Positions 32,704 through 44,603 of a stretch of DNA of 64,000 bases are shown in pieces. Below the pieces are notes generated by a model. That model worked only from the letters and a program-made list of their open reading frames with translations, was not told the DNA's origin and did no database searches. A program made the translations under genes and the position numbers. Origin of the DNA: an uncultured Pelagibacteraceae bacterium (GTDB lineage Bacteria; Pseudomonadota; Alphaproteobacteria; Pelagibacterales; Pelagibacteraceae); assembly GCA_902583345.1 (NCBI GenBank), contig CACHVT010000003.1:28342-92341 (forward strand). Direction: 5' to 3'. Within the stretch, counting starts at the first letter, position 1; the number at the start of each line of letters is the position of its first letter.

Positions 32704-33598
32704 GTCTTTTAATTTTAATGAATTTATTAAAGTAATCAGGTAATAGAGCTGTATAGGTAAATTTTTTATCTTTGATCATAAATTTAATTTGATAAGAGTG
32801 GAGCATTAGATTTTTATTAATTCCTTTAGATGTATTATTAAAATTATATTTTTGGTCGCCATAAATGGGGTGACCAATATCAAATAGTTGCTTCCTCAAT
32901 TGATGTTTTCTTCCTGTTATCGGTCTCATTTCAATTAAACTACAATTACTATTCTTATCTAATACTCTAAAGTATGTTTTGGCTTTTTCAATTATTGGTT
33001 TGTTATTTTCATATCTTAGTAAATTTGAATCCCAAAGACCTGCTTTAGATCTTATTTCGCCATGACAAATAGCTAGATATATTTTATGAACTTTTCTTAA
33101 TCTAAATAATGATGTAAAAAGTTGTGCAGTTTCTCTATTTTTTGCAATAATGAAAACACCAGATGTATCTTTATCTAGTCTGTGAACAGAATATGGCTTA
33201 GTGTTTAAAAAAAACTTACTTTTAGCAAAAATATCTATTAAATTTTTTTTAGATTTAGTTCCTCCCTGAACAGATATCCCAGATTTTTTATTTACAACAA
33301 GGAAATTTTCATTGTCATCAATAATTAGGTCTTCATTTGATTTTATTACACTTTTAGATGGATTAAATTTATTTTTCTTTTGCTTTTTAAAAACTTCAAA
33401 AAATAGATCATATAATTCTATTTTTTCATTTGCTTTAATTTTGTACGAACTTTTTACTTTTTTACTATCAATTTTAATTTTTCCATTTCTTAGATTTTTT
33501 TCTATAAATGATTGAGGTAATTTTTCTAAGTTTTTTTTAATCCATCGATCAATACGCATATTTTCAAACGTCTTTTCAACGTTATAAATTTTTTTCAT
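32684..33598 (-). CDS. RluC/RluD-type 23S rRNA pseudouridine synthase
   Basis: N-terminal S4-like region; YSVHRLDKDTSGVFIIAKN; GRKHQLRKQL. Confidence 0.9.
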   Translation of the reverse strand: MKKIYNVEKTFENMRIDRWIKKNLEKLPQSFIEKNLRNGKIKIDSKKVKSSYKIKANEKIELYDLFFEVFKKQKKNKFNPSKSVIKSNEDLIIDDNENFLVVNKKSGISVQGGTKSKKNLIDIFAKSKFFLNTKPYSVHRLDKDTSGVFIIAKNRETAQLFTSLFRLRKVHKIYLAICHGEIRSKAGLWDSNLLRYENNKPIIEKAKTYFRVLDKNSNCSLIEMRPITGRKHQLRKQLFDIGHPIYGDQKYNFNNTSKGINKNLMLHSYQIKFMIKDKKFTYTALLPDYFNKFIKIKRLNFVSS

Positions 33599-33616
33599 GA
33601 TTATAGTAATATAAAA

Positions 33617-34054
33617 CTATGCAGTCGCTAATTTCTTTTCTTCTTTTTGATCTTTTTTAATTTCTCTTTTCTTTTTATCAATTTTTTTTGCCTGTTTATC
33701 TCTATCTACAAATTCAATAACTGCCATCGGGGCATTATCACCATATCTAAAACCAGCTTTAACAATTCTTGTGTATCCACCATTTCTTTTTTGATATCTT
33801 TTGGACAGAGTTTTTTTCACCTTATTTGCAGAATTAATATTTTGCAATTTTCTCATTAGCATTTTAGTGGTATGCAAATTCTCCTTTTTTCCTAATGTTA
33901 TAATCTTATCTGCCTGCGGTTTCAAAAATTTAGCTTTTGGTAATGTAGTGGTGATTTGCTCATATTTTATTAATGAATTAAGCATATTTTTGAGCAATGC
34001 TTTTCTATGCTCTGAAGTTCTATTAAGTTTTTTATTTGCAAATCCATGTCTCAT
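33617..34054 (-). CDS. rplQ: 50S ribosomal protein L17 with Lys/Glu-rich C-terminal extension
   Basis: MRHGFANKKLNRTSEHRKALLKNM...GGYTRIVKAGFRYGDNAPMAVIEFVD. Confidence 0.97.
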   Translation of the reverse strand: MRHGFANKKLNRTSEHRKALLKNMLNSLIKYEQITTTLPKAKFLKPQADKIITLGKKENLHTTKMLMRKLQNINSANKVKKTLSKRYQKRNGGYTRIVKAGFRYGDNAPMAVIEFVDRDKQAKKIDKKKREIKKDQKEEKKLATA

Positions 34055-34058
34055 AAAT

Positions 34059-35087
34059 TTAAATAGCTTCTTCTAGTTTTTTTGACATTTCAGCTATATT
34101 GTCTGGTGGCCAGTTAGGAATTTCCATACCAAGATATAATGACATCCCGTTCAATACTTCTTTTATTTCGTTTAAAGATTTTCTACCAAAATTTGGTGTT
34201 CTCAACATTTCACCTTCAGATTTTTGAACTAAATCACCAATATAGATTATATTGTCATTTTTTAAACAATTCATAGATCTAACTGATAATTCTAATTCAT
34301 CAACTTTTCTTAAAAGATTTTTATTAAATTCAGGCTCGGAGGGTTTTTCACGTATTATAACCTCTTGTGGTTCGTCAAAATTTACAAACATATTGAGTTG
34401 ATCTTGAAATATTTTTGCTGAGTACGCCACAGCATCTTCTGCTGAGATAGATCCATTGGTTTTTACTTCCATTGTTAATTTATCATAATCTAAAGCTTTT
34501 CCCTCTCTTGCTGTACTGACTGAATAGGAAACTTTTTTAACCGGACTAAACAATGAGTCTATTGGAATAAGTCCTAAAGGTGGCTCATCTGGTTTATTCA
34601 TTGAAGCTGGCACATAACCTTTTCCAGTTTCAACAGTCATTTCCATATGAAAATTTGTTTTTTCATCTAAATTACAAATTACAAGATCAGGGTTTAAAAT
34701 TTCTATATCAGTAACTGAAGTGATATTTGAGGCTTTGATTTCTCCTGGTCCCTTAGCATCTAAAATTAATTTTTTTACACCTTCGAATGAACTTTTGAGA
34801 GCTAAAGATTTTACATTTAATACTATATCCGTTACATCTTCTCTTATACCCTTAATCGATGTAAATTCATGAAGCACACCATCAATTTGTATTGATGTTA
34901 CAGCAGCGCCTCTTATAGATGATAACAAAATTCTTCTTAAAGAATTACCTAAAGTTAACCCATATCCTTTTTCTAAAGGTTCAGCTGTGATTTTAGCGTA
35001 AGTTTTATCATCGCTTAGCTGAACATCTAGTTTAGATGGTCTAATTAATGACTTCCAGTTTTTTATATTGACGTCACTTGTTTCCAT
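34059..35087 (-). CDS. rpoA: DNA-directed RNA polymerase alpha subunit
   Basis: [27 protein letters not shown]-terminal domain [14 protein letters not shown]. Confidence 0.98.
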   Translation of the reverse strand: METSDVNIKNWKSLIRPSKLDVQLSDDKTYAKITAEPLEKGYGLTLGNSLRRILLSSIRGAAVTSIQIDGVLHEFTSIKGIREDVTDIVLNVKSLALKSSFEGVKKLILDAKGPGEIKASNITSVTDIEILNPDLVICNLDEKTNFHMEMTVETGKGYVPASMNKPDEPPLGLIPIDSLFSPVKKVSYSVSTAREGKALDYDKLTMEVKTNGSISAEDAVAYSAKIFQDQLNMFVNFDEPQEVIIREKPSEPEFNKNLLRKVDELELSVRSMNCLKNDNIIYIGDLVQKSEGEMLRTPNFGRKSLNEIKEVLNGMSLYLGMEIPNWPPDNIAEMSKKLEEAI

Positions 35088-35537
35088 TTACACTCTCCTT
35101 TTTTTTGGTGGTCTCGATCCATTATGTGGCATTGGTGTTGTATCTTTTATTGAAATAATCTTGAAACCTCTAGCTTGCAAAGCTCTTAGAGCAGTTTCTC
35201 TACCAGATCCTGGCCCTTTAACTTCAACCGATAATATTTTCATCCCATATTCTTGAGCCTTTGAAGCAGCTGCATCTGCAGCAACTTGTGCAGCATATGG
35301 AGTTGATTTTCTTGATCCTTTAAATCCTTTTTGTCCCGCTGATGCCCATGAAACAACATTGCCACTAGTGTCTGCTATAGAAATAATTGTGTTATTAAAT
35401 GTAGATTGAACATAAGCTATACCATTAAGTATATTTTTTTTAATTTTTTTTTTTTTGGAATAGGTACTTTTTTTAACAACGCTAACTTTCTTTTCTTGTT
35501 CTTTATCTTGGTTAGTTTTTTTTTCCTGTTTAGCCAT
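35088..35537 (-). CDS. rpsK: 30S ribosomal protein S11 with Lys-rich N-terminal extension
   Basis: [46 protein letters not shown]. Confidence 0.97.
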   Translation of the reverse strand: MAKQEKKTNQDKEQEKKVSVVKKSTYSKKKKIKKNILNGIAYVQSTFNNTIISIADTSGNVVSWASAGQKGFKGSRKSTPYAAQVAADAAASKAQEYGMKILSVEVKGPGSGRETALRALQARGFKIISIKDTTPMPHNGSRPPKKRRV

Positions 35538-35539
35538 AA

Positions 35540-35923
35540 TTATTTTTTAAGTGGTGTTAATTTTTTACCAGCTATTGCTATTGCTTTACCTTTTCTTGTT
35601 CTGGCATTACATCTTGTTCTTTGTCCTCTCACTGGTAATTTTTTTCTATGCCTTGAACCTCTATATGAGGCAAGATCAATCAATCTTTTAATATTCAAAG
35701 AGTATTCTCTTCTCAAATCACCTTCTACTTTAAAATTTTTATCTATATATTCTCGAATTTTTAGTATCTGGTCATCAGTAAGTTCATTAACTCTTTTTGA
35801 TTTAGGAATATCCAAATCTTTACAAATTTGTTGAGAAAATCTATTTCCTATTCCGTAAATGTAAGTTAATCCAATTTGAACGATTTTATTTTGTGGAATA
35901 TTTACCCCTGCAATACGAGCCAT
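35540..35923 (-). CDS. rpsM: 30S ribosomal protein S13
   Basis: [26 protein letters not shown]...[25 protein letters not shown]. Confidence 0.97.
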   Translation of the reverse strand: MARIAGVNIPQNKIVQIGLTYIYGIGNRFSQQICKDLDIPKSKRVNELTDDQILKIREYIDKNFKVEGDLRREYSLNIKRLIDLASYRGSRHRKKLPVRGQRTRCNARTRKGKAIAIAGKKLTPLKK

Positions 35924-35947
35924 AAAAAGTGATTAAAAATTTAGCCT

Positions 35948-35975
35948 TTTATATAAGAAGTTTGTTCAAAGTCAA
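35948..35975 (-). promoter_or_regulatory. Candidate sigma70-type promoter for rpsM-rpsK-rpoA-rplQ
   Basis: Minus strand TTGACT (35975-35970), 16-nt spacer, TATAAA (35953-35948), in the 56-nt adk/rpsM gap, one of the few gaps in the block. Confidence 0.6.
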
Positions 35976-35979
35976 TGCG

Positions 35980-36543
35980 TTAAACCTTAAGTATTTCCTC
36001 AATTTTTTGTGAAATATGCTTAATTTCAGCAGAACCATCAACTTCATGGAAATTTTGTTTTTTTGAATAATAATCTAATACCGGCTTTGTAACCTCCATG
36101 TAGGTATCATATCTTTTTAAAATAGTATCTGAATTGTCATCTGACCTTTTTTCTAAAAGTTTTCTTTTTTCAATTCTTTTTACTATTGAATTTTTATTTA
36201 CATTCAGAAAAATAATACAATCTATTTTTTGATTAGATTTTCTCAACAAAGCGTCAAGATTTTTAGCTTGATTTATAGTTCTGGGATATCCATCAAAAAT
36301 AAGCTTGCTCATTTTCTTTGGGTTAAAGATTATTTTTTCAAGAAGTTTATTAACGATTTCATCTTCTACAAATTTACCATCATTCATATTATTTATTATT
36401 TTTTTTCCGATTTCGGTATCTTTTTTTATTTCCTCTCTTAACATATCTCCTGTCGATACCTGAAAACTATTTAATTTTTTCACTAAATGCTTAGCTTGAG
36501 TTCCTTTTCCAGCACCAGGTGGACCAAAGATTATTATATTCAC
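35980..36543 (-). CDS. adk: Adenylate kinase
   Basis: MNIIIFGPPGAGKGTQAKHLV...STGDMLREEI...DGYPRTINQAKNL. Confidence 0.97.
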   Translation of the reverse strand: MNIIIFGPPGAGKGTQAKHLVKKLNSFQVSTGDMLREEIKKDTEIGKKIINNMNDGKFVEDEIVNKLLEKIIFNPKKMSKLIFDGYPRTINQAKNLDALLRKSNQKIDCIIFLNVNKNSIVKRIEKRKLLEKRSDDNSDTILKRYDTYMEVTKPVLDYYSKKQNFHEVDGSAEIKHISQKIEEILKV

Positions 36544-37824
36544 TTATCTTCCAAATTTTGTTTTTTTTATTAACTGCTCGTACTGAGAGCTCATCATCCT
36601 TGTTTGAATTTGTGTAACAGTATCAATTGCCACTACAACTACTATAAGTATTGATGTTCCACCCAAATAAAAAGGTATTGGGTAATTTGCTATTAAAAAT
36701 TCTGGCATTAAACAAACTAAAGTCAAATATAATGCCCCAATTGTAGTTAACTTAGTCAAAATATTATCAATATATATTGCGGTACTTTCTCCTGGACGAA
36801 TTCCTGGAATAAATCCTCCATGCTTTCTTAAATTCTCAGCTGTTTCGTTAGGATTGAATGTTATTGAAGTATAAAAAAAAGTGAAGAAGATTATACCCGA
36901 CGCGTATAAAAGCATATAAAGAGGTTGACCCTGACCAAAGAATGAGGAAAAATTTAAAAAAGTTTCACTTTGACTAAAATTAAAGTTAGAAAAAGTAACA
37001 GGTAATAACAATAATGCTGACGCGAATATAGCAGGTATCACGCCTGCCTGATTAATCTTTAGCGGAAGAAAAGAGGAGTCGCCACCATAAATTTTATTTC
37101 CCATTTGTCTTTTTGGATAATTAATTAAAATTTTTCTTAATGCTCTTTCCATAAATACAATAAACATAATTGTTGCTACTAATAATAAAAAAATTAAAAT
37201 TATCATCAATGTCGAAATCGCTCCTGTTCTACCTAGCTCAAATGTTGTTACAAGAGCTCTAGGTATCTCTGCTACAATTCCAGAAAATATTATTAAAGAA
37301 ATTCCATTTCCAATACCTCTCTGTGTAATTTGTTCACCTAACCACATTAGAAAAATAGTTCCTGCAACTATTGTTGTAACTGTCGATATTTTAAAGAACA
37401 TTCCCGGATTTATAACTAGATTAGCTGAAGATTCTAACCCTACAGCTAAACCATAACCTTGAACAAGAGCTAATAAAACTGTGCCATAACGAGTAATTTG
37501 TGTTATTTTTTTTCTTCCTATCTCACCTTGGTTTTTTAAATTTTTAAAATAATCTGAAACACCAGTTAATAATTGAACTATAATTGACGATGATATGTAA
37601 GGCATAATACCTAATGCAAAAATTGCCATCCTACTGATTGCCCCACCAGCAAAAACATTAAACATCCCAAGTAAACCTTTTTGATTACTTTCCATCATTA
37701 TTTGCAATTGCTCTGGATCAATGCCTGGCAAAGGTACAAATGTTCCAAATCTATATATTGATAATATAAAAATTGTAAATATTATCCTATTTTTTAGATC
37801 ACTTGATTGTGCATTTGTACTCAT
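36544..37824 (-). CDS. secY: Protein translocase subunit SecY
   Basis: IYRFGTFVPLPGIDPEQL...GIMPYISSSIIVQLLTGV...GIGNGISLIIFSGI. Confidence 0.98.
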   Translation of the reverse strand: MSTNAQSSDLKNRIIFTIFILSIYRFGTFVPLPGIDPEQLQIMMESNQKGLLGMFNVFAGGAISRMAIFALGIMPYISSSIIVQLLTGVSDYFKNLKNQGEIGRKKITQITRYGTVLLALVQGYGLAVGLESSANLVINPGMFFKISTVTTIVAGTIFLMWLGEQITQRGIGNGISLIIFSGIVAEIPRALVTTFELGRTGAISTLMIILIFLLLVATIMFIVFMERALRKILINYPKRQMGNKIYGGDSSFLPLKINQAGVIPAIFASALLLLPVTFSNFNFSQSETFLNFSSFFGQGQPLYMLLYASGIIFFTFFYTSITFNPNETAENLRKHGGFIPGIRPGESTAIYIDNILTKLTTIGALYLTLVCLMPEFLIANYPIPFYLGGTSILIVVVVAIDTVTQIQTRMMSSQYEQLIKKTKFGR

Positions 37825-37836
37825 AAACTGTTTGAT

Positions 37837-38292
37837 CTATTTTTTGTTTATTTGAATTGAACTACCTATCTTTTTAAGTTTTTCAATTGCTGATTTCGAA
37901 ATCAAATCTGTTTGAATACTAATTTTGTCTTTAATTTCACCTTTGCCTAAAATTTTTAGTTTTATAGAGTTTTTATTAATTATTTGTAGTTTCTTTAAAA
38001 CTTCAACATTTATAGTTTCACTAGGATTTAATTTTTTTTTATCAATAAACATCTGAATCTTATCAAGATTAATCTTTGCAACTTTAAAATCTTTTAAAGA
38101 GTTAAATCCTCTTTTGGGTAGTCTTCTATAAAGAGGCATTTGACCACCTTCAAAACTTTTTATTGCTACACCAGATCTAGATTTTTGTCCTTTTACACCT
38201 CTACCAGATGTTTTGCCTTTTCCTGATCCTATTCCTCTACCAACTCTAATTTTTCTTCTAACTACTTTTCCAGTTGTATTTAATGAAGTCAT
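37837..38292 (-). CDS. rplO: 50S ribosomal protein L15
   Basis: [25 protein letters not shown]...[17 protein letters not shown]. Confidence 0.97.
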   Translation of the reverse strand: MTSLNTTGKVVRRKIRVGRGIGSGKGKTSGRGVKGQKSRSGVAIKSFEGGQMPLYRRLPKRGFNSLKDFKVAKINLDKIQMFIDKKKLNPSETINVEVLKKLQIINKNSIKLKILGKGEIKDKISIQTDLISKSAIEKLKKIGSSIQINKK

Positions 38293-38795
38293 TAGCCTCT
38301 TTTTTCTATTATTTCAGAAATTTTCTTATTTCTAATAGTTGATATTTGCTTAGGTGAATTTTGTGCTGTAAGTGCTTTCATGGTTGCTCTTATAACATTA
38401 TGTGGATTTGCAGTTCCCATTGATTTTGCAACAATATCTCTTATTCCTAATACCTCACAAACAGCTCTTACTGGACCACCTGCAATTATACCTGTGCCTT
38501 TTGGTGCAGCTCTTAGTTTGATTTTTCCAGCTCCATCTTTGCCGTAAATATCATGATGAATTGTTCTTCCTTCTCTTAATGAAATATGGATTAGTTTTCT
38601 TCTTGCCATTTCGTTAGCCTTTTTAATTGCATCAGGTACTTGCTTAGCTTTGGCATGTGCAATTCCGATTTTTCCATTTTGATTTCCTACTACAACTAAA
38701 GCAGAAAAACCAAATCTTCTTCCTCCTTTAACAACTTTAGTTATTCTGTTTATGTGCACTAACTTTTCTAGTATATCTTCTTTACTTTTTTCCAT
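38292..38795 (-). CDS. rpsE: 30S ribosomal protein S5
   Basis: [46 protein letters not shown]. Confidence 0.97.
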   Translation of the reverse strand: MEKSKEDILEKLVHINRITKVVKGGRRFGFSALVVVGNQNGKIGIAHAKAKQVPDAIKKANEMARRKLIHISLREGRTIHHDIYGKDGAGKIKLRAAPKGTGIIAGGPVRAVCEVLGIRDIVAKSMGTANPHNVIRATMKALTAQNSPKQISTIRNKKISEIIEKRG

Positions 38796-38797
38796 TT

Positions 38798-39154
38798 TTA
38801 AAACTCCATACCATTTTTTCTTAATGTTTCAGCAAAAATTTTAACTCTCCCGTGATATTTATATATACCCCTATCAAAATATATTTTTGTTATTTTTTTT
38901 TCTAGAGCTTTTTTTGCCAACCTTTCAGCTACAACTTTTGATAAATCACTTTTATTTTTTACCTTTAAATTTTTTATATCTTTTTCTACAGAAGATGCAG
39001 AAAATAAAGTTTTTGAATTTTTGTCATCTATTATTTGTGCTGAAATATTTTTAGCAGATCTTGAAACGCACAATCTAAATCTGTTAGATTTTGCAACATT
39101 TTTTAACTTATTTTTTACTCTAAATCTTTTTCTGTTTGATGTAGTTAATTTCAT
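38798..39154 (-). CDS. rplR: 50S ribosomal protein L18
   Basis: [20 protein letters not shown]...[44 protein letters not shown]. Confidence 0.96.
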   Translation of the reverse strand: MKLTTSNRKRFRVKNKLKNVAKSNRFRLCVSRSAKNISAQIIDDKNSKTLFSASSVEKDIKNLKVKNKSDLSKVVAERLAKKALEKKITKIYFDRGIYKYHGRVKIFAETLRKNGMEF

Positions 39155-39693
39155 TATTTTTTCTTACCCTCTTTTCTAAGTATATATTGATTTTTTTCTC
39201 TTATACCTTTGCCTTTATAAGGTTCTGGAGGTCTTATTGATTTAATTTTTGAAACAACCTCACCGACAAGCTGTTTATCATAACCAGAAATCCTCAATAT
39301 AGTCTGTTTTTCCACAATAAGTTTAATACCGTCAGGTATTTCAAAATTAACATCATGACTAAATCCAAGTTGCATATTTAACTGCTTCCCTTTTAAAGAT
39401 GCTCTATATCCAACACCTACAAGTTCTAATGTTTTTTCATATCCCTTACTAATTCCAATAATCGCATTGTTTACTAAACTTCTATTCATGCCCCATAATC
39501 TTTTAGTATTTTGATTAATTATTTTTGGCTTTAAAGATATTTCTTTACCATCGTTAATTTTTAATTCGAAAATATTTAGATCAATATTAAGTGATTTTTT
39601 ACCAAGAGGACCATCAACATTTAAAATTGTACCATTTAAAGCTACTTTAACTTTTTCAGGTATCGATATATTTATTTTTCCTATTTTTGACAT
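39154..39693 (-). CDS. rplF: 50S ribosomal protein L6
   Basis: [19 protein letters not shown]...[25 protein letters not shown]...[12 protein letters not shown]. Confidence 0.97.
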   Translation of the reverse strand: MSKIGKINISIPEKVKVALNGTILNVDGPLGKKSLNIDLNIFELKINDGKEISLKPKIINQNTKRLWGMNRSLVNNAIIGISKGYEKTLELVGVGYRASLKGKQLNMQLGFSHDVNFEIPDGIKLIVEKQTILRISGYDKQLVGEVVSKIKSIRPPEPYKGKGIREKNQYILRKEGKKK

Positions 39694-40088
39694 TAAAATA
39701 CCTTACAAATTATCTCTCCACCAACTTTTTGTTTTCGTGCATCTAGGTCTGTCATTACGCCTTTGGGTGTTGATATGATTGCGATACCCAATCCATTATT
39801 AATTTTAGGTAAACTTTCTGCACTTGAAAAAATTCTTCTTCCTGGTTTTGATATTCGTTCAATTGTGCTTATAACAGGATTTCCTGAATGATATTTTAAA
39901 TTAATAGATAGAACTGATTTTTTATTATTCTCATTTATTTTATAATCAATTATATAGCCTTCGTTTTTTAAAATTTCAGAAATACTTACTTTAAAATTTG
40001 AAGATGGGAGTTCTACTATTTTATGGTTACGTAACTGAGCGTTTTTTATTCTTGCAATCATATCTCCAATTGGGTCACTTAAACTCAT
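39693..40088 (-). CDS. rpsH: 30S ribosomal protein S8
   Basis: MSLSDPIGDMIARIKNAQLRNHKIVELPSS...GLGIAIISTPKGVMTDLDARKQKVGGEIICKVF. Confidence 0.97.
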   Translation of the reverse strand: MSLSDPIGDMIARIKNAQLRNHKIVELPSSNFKVSISEILKNEGYIIDYKINENNKKSVLSINLKYHSGNPVISTIERISKPGRRIFSSAESLPKINNGLGIAIISTPKGVMTDLDARKQKVGGEIICKVF

Positions 40089-40098
40089 AATTTCCTTT

Positions 40099-40404
40099 CT
40101 ACCAGCTTGATTTAATCATACCTGGAATTTTTCCTTGTAATCCTAGTTGTCTCAAAGCAATTCTTGATATTTTTAATTTTCTATATACACCGTGTGGTCT
40201 ACCAGTAATTTGACATCTGTTCATTATTCTTACTTTTGAGGAATTTCTTGGCAACTTAGAGAGTTTTTGCTGAGCTTTAAATCTTTCCTCTAAAGAAATT
40301 TTTTTATTCATAATTATTTTTTTTAACTCTTTTCTTTTTTTGTAGTACCTATTCACAAGTTTTATTCTTCTATTATTTTTGTTTATTGCACTTAATTTAG
40401 CCAT
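40099..40404 (-). CDS. rpsN: 30S ribosomal protein S14
   Basis: Long S14 form: [51 protein letters not shown]. Confidence 0.97.
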   Translation of the reverse strand: MAKLSAINKNNRRIKLVNRYYKKRKELKKIIMNKKISLEERFKAQQKLSKLPRNSSKVRIMNRCQITGRPHGVYRKLKISRIALRQLGLQGKIPGMIKSSW

Positions 40405-40405
40405 T

Positions 40406-40960
40406 TTAGTTTTCTCCTTTTTTTTTAAATGGGAAATTCAATCTTTTTAATAATTCTAAACTATGTTCAGAAGAATTAGAATTTATCACAATAGTAATAT
40501 CTAATCCTCTTATTTTGTCTACCTTGTCAAAATTAACCTCTGGAAAAATTATGTGCTCTTTTACTCCAAATGTATAATTTCCAAACTTATCAAATCCATT
40601 TGACGATAAACCTCTAAAATCTTTTATACGAGGTAATGCTATATTAACTAATCTATCGATAAATTCGTACATTTTATTTTTTCTTAGTGTTACTTTGAGT
40701 CCTGCATTAGTACCTTTTCTTGTTTTAAAGTTGGATATTGATTTTTTAAATTTTGTTAACATCGGTTTTTGTCCACCAATATTTGCTAAGTCTTGTTCGC
40801 AAGATTTAATAATTTTAGAGTCGTTACCATCTAATCCTAAACCCATATTTATTACAACTTTTTCTAAATTTGGAGTCATATACAAATTTTTAAATCCAAA
40901 TTTTTCTTTAAGTGATGGTTGTATTTCTTTTAAATAAAGTTCTTTAAGCCTTGGTGACAT
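40406..40960 (-). CDS. rplE: 50S ribosomal protein L5
   Basis: [17 protein letters not shown]...[33 protein letters not shown]. Confidence 0.97.
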   Translation of the reverse strand: MSPRLKELYLKEIQPSLKEKFGFKNLYMTPNLEKVVINMGLGLDGNDSKIIKSCEQDLANIGGQKPMLTKFKKSISNFKTRKGTNAGLKVTLRKNKMYEFIDRLVNIALPRIKDFRGLSSNGFDKFGNYTFGVKEHIIFPEVNFDKVDKIRGLDITIVINSNSSEHSLELLKRLNFPFKKKGEN

Positions 40961-40965
40961 TTATA

Positions 40966-41214
40966 TTATTTTTTAACCTCTTTTTTTTTATTTTTGTTTG
41001 TATCTATGATTAATGCTAAATTTGAAATATTTAGAAAATTTTCCTTTGAAATAATTCCACCCTTCTTTTCTTTGGTGGTTTTTACATGTTTTTTGACTAT
41101 ATTTATACCTTTCACTTTTGCTCTGTTATTAGGTCTATCAATTTCAATAACTTCGCCTTCTTTTTTTTTGTCCTTACCTGTCAAGATTTTTACTTTGTTA
41201 CCTTTTTTAATCAT
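40966..41214 (-). CDS. rplX: 50S ribosomal protein L24
   Basis: [44 protein letters not shown]; between rplN and rplE. Confidence 0.95.
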   Translation of the reverse strand: MIKKGNKVKILTGKDKKKEGEVIEIDRPNNRAKVKGINIVKKHVKTTKEKKGGIISKENFLNISNLALIIDTNKNKKKEVKK

Positions 41215-41215
41215 T

Positions 41216-41584
41216 TTATAATACCTCTGGTGCTAGTGAAATAATTTTCATCTGTCCTCTACTTCTTAATTCTCTTGTTACTGGTCCAAATATTCTAGTT
41301 CCAACTGGTTCTCCTTTATCATCAACTAAAACTGCTGCGTTATTATCAAATTTTACTTTAGAGCCATCATCTCTATGAATACCTTTTTTAACTCTTACAA
41401 CAACTGCTTTATGCACTGATCCTTTTTTAACCTTTCCTCTAGGTATAGCTTCTTTAACTGCTATAACAATTGTATCACCAATGCTAGCATATCTTCTTTT
41501 AGAGCCACCTAAAACTTTTATACACTCTATTTTTTTTGCTCCAGTATTGTCAGCTACTAATAATTCGGTCTGAACCTGTATCAC
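41216..41584 (-). CDS. rplN: 50S ribosomal protein L14
   Basis: [55 protein letters not shown]. Confidence 0.98.
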   Translation of the reverse strand: MIQVQTELLVADNTGAKKIECIKVLGGSKRRYASIGDTIVIAVKEAIPRGKVKKGSVHKAVVVRVKKGIHRDDGSKVKFDNNAAVLVDDKGEPVGTRIFGPVTRELRSRGQMKIISLAPEVL

Positions 41585-41817
41585 TTCAAATCCTCCATTA
41601 CTTGAAATTTTTTATTTTTAGAAAATGGTTTACTTTCAATTATCGAAACCTTGTCTCCATTTTTAAATTTATTATTTTCATCATGTGCATTATATTTTTT
41701 TTTGACTTTAATTATTTTTTTGAGAACAGGATGCTGATATTTCCTTTCTACAAGTACAGTTATTGTTTTATTAGGTTTATCACTTATGACAACTCCAGTT
41801 AATATTTTTTTAGGCAT
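41581..41817 (-). CDS. rpsQ: 30S ribosomal protein S17
   Basis: [44 protein letters not shown]. Confidence 0.96.
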   Translation of the reverse strand: MPKKILTGVVISDKPNKTITVLVERKYQHPVLKKIIKVKKKYNAHDENNKFKNGDKVSIIESKPFSKNKKFQVMEDLK

Positions 41818-42004
41818 TCAACTTACCTTTCAAAAGAGTTTTTAATCTTGCTATTGTTTTTTTTGTTTCATTTATTTGAGCAGGATTTGCGATTTGTGAA
41901 TTTACTTTTTGAAATCTTAGGTTAAATAGGTCCTTTTTCATTTTATCTAAATTTTTAATGACCTGTACTTTTGTTAGTTTGTTTAATTCTTTTTTTTTCA
42001 TCAT
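41810..42004 (-). CDS. rpmC: 50S ribosomal protein L29
   Basis: [39 protein letters not shown]. Confidence 0.95.
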   Translation of the reverse strand: MMKKKELNKLTKVQVIKNLDKMKKDLFNLRFQKVNSQIANPAQINETKKTIARLKTLLKGKLNA

Positions 42005-42411
42005 GATATTCTCTTTATAAATTTAGTTTTAATTGGAAGCTTAGCTGAAGCTTTATAAAGAGCCTCTTTAGCTATTTGTTCAGATACACCGTCAATTTCA
42101 AATAAAATTCTTCCTGGTTTAACTCTACACGCCCAAAATTCAGGAGATCCCTTGCCTTTACCCATTCTTACTTCGACTGGTTTTTTTGAAACAGGAATAT
42201 TTGGAAATATTCTGGTCCAAACTCTACCCTGTCTTTTCATGTGTCTGGTTAAAGCTACTCTTGCAGCTTCAATTTGTTTACCTATAACCCTATCTGGTGA
42301 CATTGCTTTTAAAGCAAAAGCACCATAATTAATGAAGTTAGCTCTTGAAGCGTAGCCGTGGATTCTGCCTTTGTGTGCTTTTCTAAATTTTGATCTAGTT
42401 GGTTGTAACAT
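42001..42411 (-). CDS. rplP: 50S ribosomal protein L16
   Basis: [21 protein letters not shown]...[29 protein letters not shown]. Confidence 0.98.
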   Translation of the reverse strand: MLQPTRSKFRKAHKGRIHGYASRANFINYGAFALKAMSPDRVIGKQIEAARVALTRHMKRQGRVWTRIFPNIPVSKKPVEVRMGKGKGSPEFWACRVKPGRILFEIDGVSEQIAKEALYKASAKLPIKTKFIKRIS

Positions 42412-42413
42412 AT

Positions 42414-43073
42414 CTATTTTTTATTAGTCTCTTGACTAAACTCCTTGCTAAAAATTTCACCTTTATATATCCAAACTTTTATTCCTATTATTCCGTAAGT
42501 TGTTAATGCTTCGGATTCTGCGTAATCAATATCTGCTCTTAATGTATGTGATGGTATACTGCCTTCTCTCAACCACTCTGTTCTAGCAATTTCATTTCCA
42601 CCCAAACGTCCACTTATTGAAACTTTTATACCCTTTGCTCCTAATCTAAGAGCAGATTGCATTGATCTTTTCATTGCTCTTCTATATGAAATTCTTTTAA
42701 CTAGTTGTTGTGCGATATTTTCAGCAACTAAAAAACTATTTGTTTCAGGTTTTTTTACTTCTTTTATATTTAAATTTACCTCATTTGAAGTTATTTTTGA
42801 AAGTTTTCCTTTAATTTTTTCTATATCACTGCCTTTTTTACCAATAACAAAACCAGGTCTAGAAGTATAAATCGTCACAAAACATTTTTTTGATGTTCTT
42901 TCAATCATCACTTTTGATACACCTGAATTAATAACGTTTTTTTTTATGTAATCTCGAATTTTAAAGTCTTCAATTAGATAATTTCCAAAATCCTTCTTCT
43001 TGGCATACCAAACTGAATCCCACCCCCTATTAATTCCAAGTCTTAGACCGACAGGATTAACTTTTTGACCCAT
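42414..43073 (-). CDS. rpsC: 30S ribosomal protein S3
   Basis: [29 protein letters not shown]...[16 protein letters not shown]. Confidence 0.98.
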   Translation of the reverse strand: MGQKVNPVGLRLGINRGWDSVWYAKKKDFGNYLIEDFKIRDYIKKNVINSGVSKVMIERTSKKCFVTIYTSRPGFVIGKKGSDIEKIKGKLSKITSNEVNLNIKEVKKPETNSFLVAENIAQQLVKRISYRRAMKRSMQSALRLGAKGIKVSISGRLGGNEIARTEWLREGSIPSHTLRADIDYAESEALTTYGIIGIKVWIYKGEIFSKEFSQETNKK

Positions 43074-43446
43074 GATTCTCCATTTTCTTTGATTCTGATA
43101 AAATTATAGTTATATTCGAGTAAGGCTTAAGTATTGGTGCTGCTCGACCCTTCGCCCTAGCTCTAAATCTTTTCATAATAACTTGTTTTCCACAATAAGC
43201 TTCTTTTACAATTAAACTATCAATATCATATTGAAAATTATTTTCTGCATTAGCTACTGCGGAAGAGATAGTTTTTTTTATGTCTTTAGAAATTCTTTTT
43301 TCTGAAAAATCAAGGTCTCTTATTGCTATTTCAACTTTTTTACCCACTATTCCCTTTAAAATTGGATTCAATTTCCTAACACTCGATCTGACGTTTTTAT
43401 TAATAGATTTTACTATTTTTTCTTTTAAGTTTTTATTTTTATCCAT
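43057..43446 (-). CDS. rplV: 50S ribosomal protein L22
   Basis: [25 protein letters not shown]...[37 protein letters not shown]. Confidence 0.95.
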   Translation of the reverse strand: MDKNKNLKEKIVKSINKNVRSSVRKLNPILKGIVGKKVEIAIRDLDFSEKRISKDIKKTISSAVANAENNFQYDIDSLIVKEAYCGKQVIMKRFRARAKGRAAPILKPYSNITIILSESKKMENHGSKS

Positions 43447-43757
43447 TATTTTTTATCAACTTTAGTGACTGTTTCTGTTTCTTTTGCTGCTTTTTTGTCT
43501 GCGGGAGTATGACCTGCAAAAGTTCTTGTAGGTGCGAATTCTCCCAATTTGTGACCAACCATATCTTCGGAAATTGTAAGTGGTATAAATTTTCTTCCAT
43601 TGTAAATCAAAAAACTGCATCCAATAAAATCTGGTATAATAGTAGATTTTCTTGACCAGGTCTTAATAGGTTTTTTGTTTGCATCATTTTTTTGAATATC
43701 AACTTTTTTAATCAAGCTTTCCTCAACAAATGGTCCTTTCCAAACTGATCTTGCCAT
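43446..43757 (-). CDS. rpsS: 30S ribosomal protein S19
   Basis: [19 protein letters not shown]...[45 protein letters not shown]. Start refined from 43799 to 43757. Confidence 0.97.
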   Translation of the reverse strand: MARSVWKGPFVEESLIKKVDIQKNDANKKPIKTWSRKSTIIPDFIGCSFLIYNGRKFIPLTISEDMVGHKLGEFAPTRTFAGHTPADKKAAKETETVTKVDKK

Positions 43758-43767
43758 AAAATTATCC

Positions 43768-44601
43768 TTAATCTTTTTTCTTCCTTCGTCTTCTAACAAT
43801 ATATTTATCTGTTCTCTTATTATCTCTTGTTTTTAAACCTTTTGAGGACTGACCTGATCTCGAAACAGGATGTCTGCCTCCTGCACTTTTACCTTCACCG
43901 CCACCAAGTGGGTGATCAACTGGGTTCATTACAACTCCTCTAGTATGAGGCCTTCTTCCAAGCCATCTTGATCTTCCTGCTTTACCAATTTTGATATTTT
44001 TTTGATCAGGATTTGATAGCACTCCAATCGTTGCTAATGATCTTGAATCAACTTTTCGTACTTCACCAGAAGATAATTTTATAAGAGAATAATTTCCATC
44101 AATTCCAGAAATTATCACGGACGTTCCTGCTGATCTTGCTATTTTTCCACCCGCTCCTGGTTGAATTTCAACATTATGAATATTTATTCCTACCGGTATA
44201 TCTTGTAAAGGCATACAATTTCCTATTTTAATTTCTTTTTTATTTCCATTAACAATTTTATCACCTACTTTAATTTTTTGGGGTGCTAAGTAGTATTTAA
44301 ATTCACCATCTTCAAATTTTACTAGCATAATGTAACAAGATCTATTTGGATCGTACTCTATTCGTTCAACTGTAGCCATTATGTCAAATTTTTTTCTATA
44401 AAAATCAATTTCTCTATACATTTTTTTGTGACCACCAGCTCTATTTCTTGATGTAATTCGACCGTAATTATTTCTACCTTTTCTAGGATTTTTTGGTGAA
44501 ACCAATGACTTAAATGGTTTGCCTTTCCATATGCCTGATCTATCAATTAAAATTGTGCCTCTAGATGATTTTGTATATGGTTTAAATGTTTTTAGGGCCA
44601 T
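43768..44601 (-). CDS. rplB: 50S ribosomal protein L2
   Basis: [15 protein letters not shown]...[31 protein letters not shown]. Confidence 0.98.
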   Translation of the reverse strand: MALKTFKPYTKSSRGTILIDRSGIWKGKPFKSLVSPKNPRKGRNNYGRITSRNRAGGHKKMYREIDFYRKKFDIMATVERIEYDPNRSCYIMLVKFEDGEFKYYLAPQKIKVGDKIVNGNKKEIKIGNCMPLQDIPVGINIHNVEIQPGAGGKIARSAGTSVIISGIDGNYSLIKLSSGEVRKVDSRSLATIGVLSNPDQKNIKIGKAGRSRWLGRRPHTRGVVMNPVDHPLGGGEGKSAGGRHPVSRSGQSSKGLKTRDNKRTDKYIVRRRRKKKD

Positions 44602-44603
44602 TT

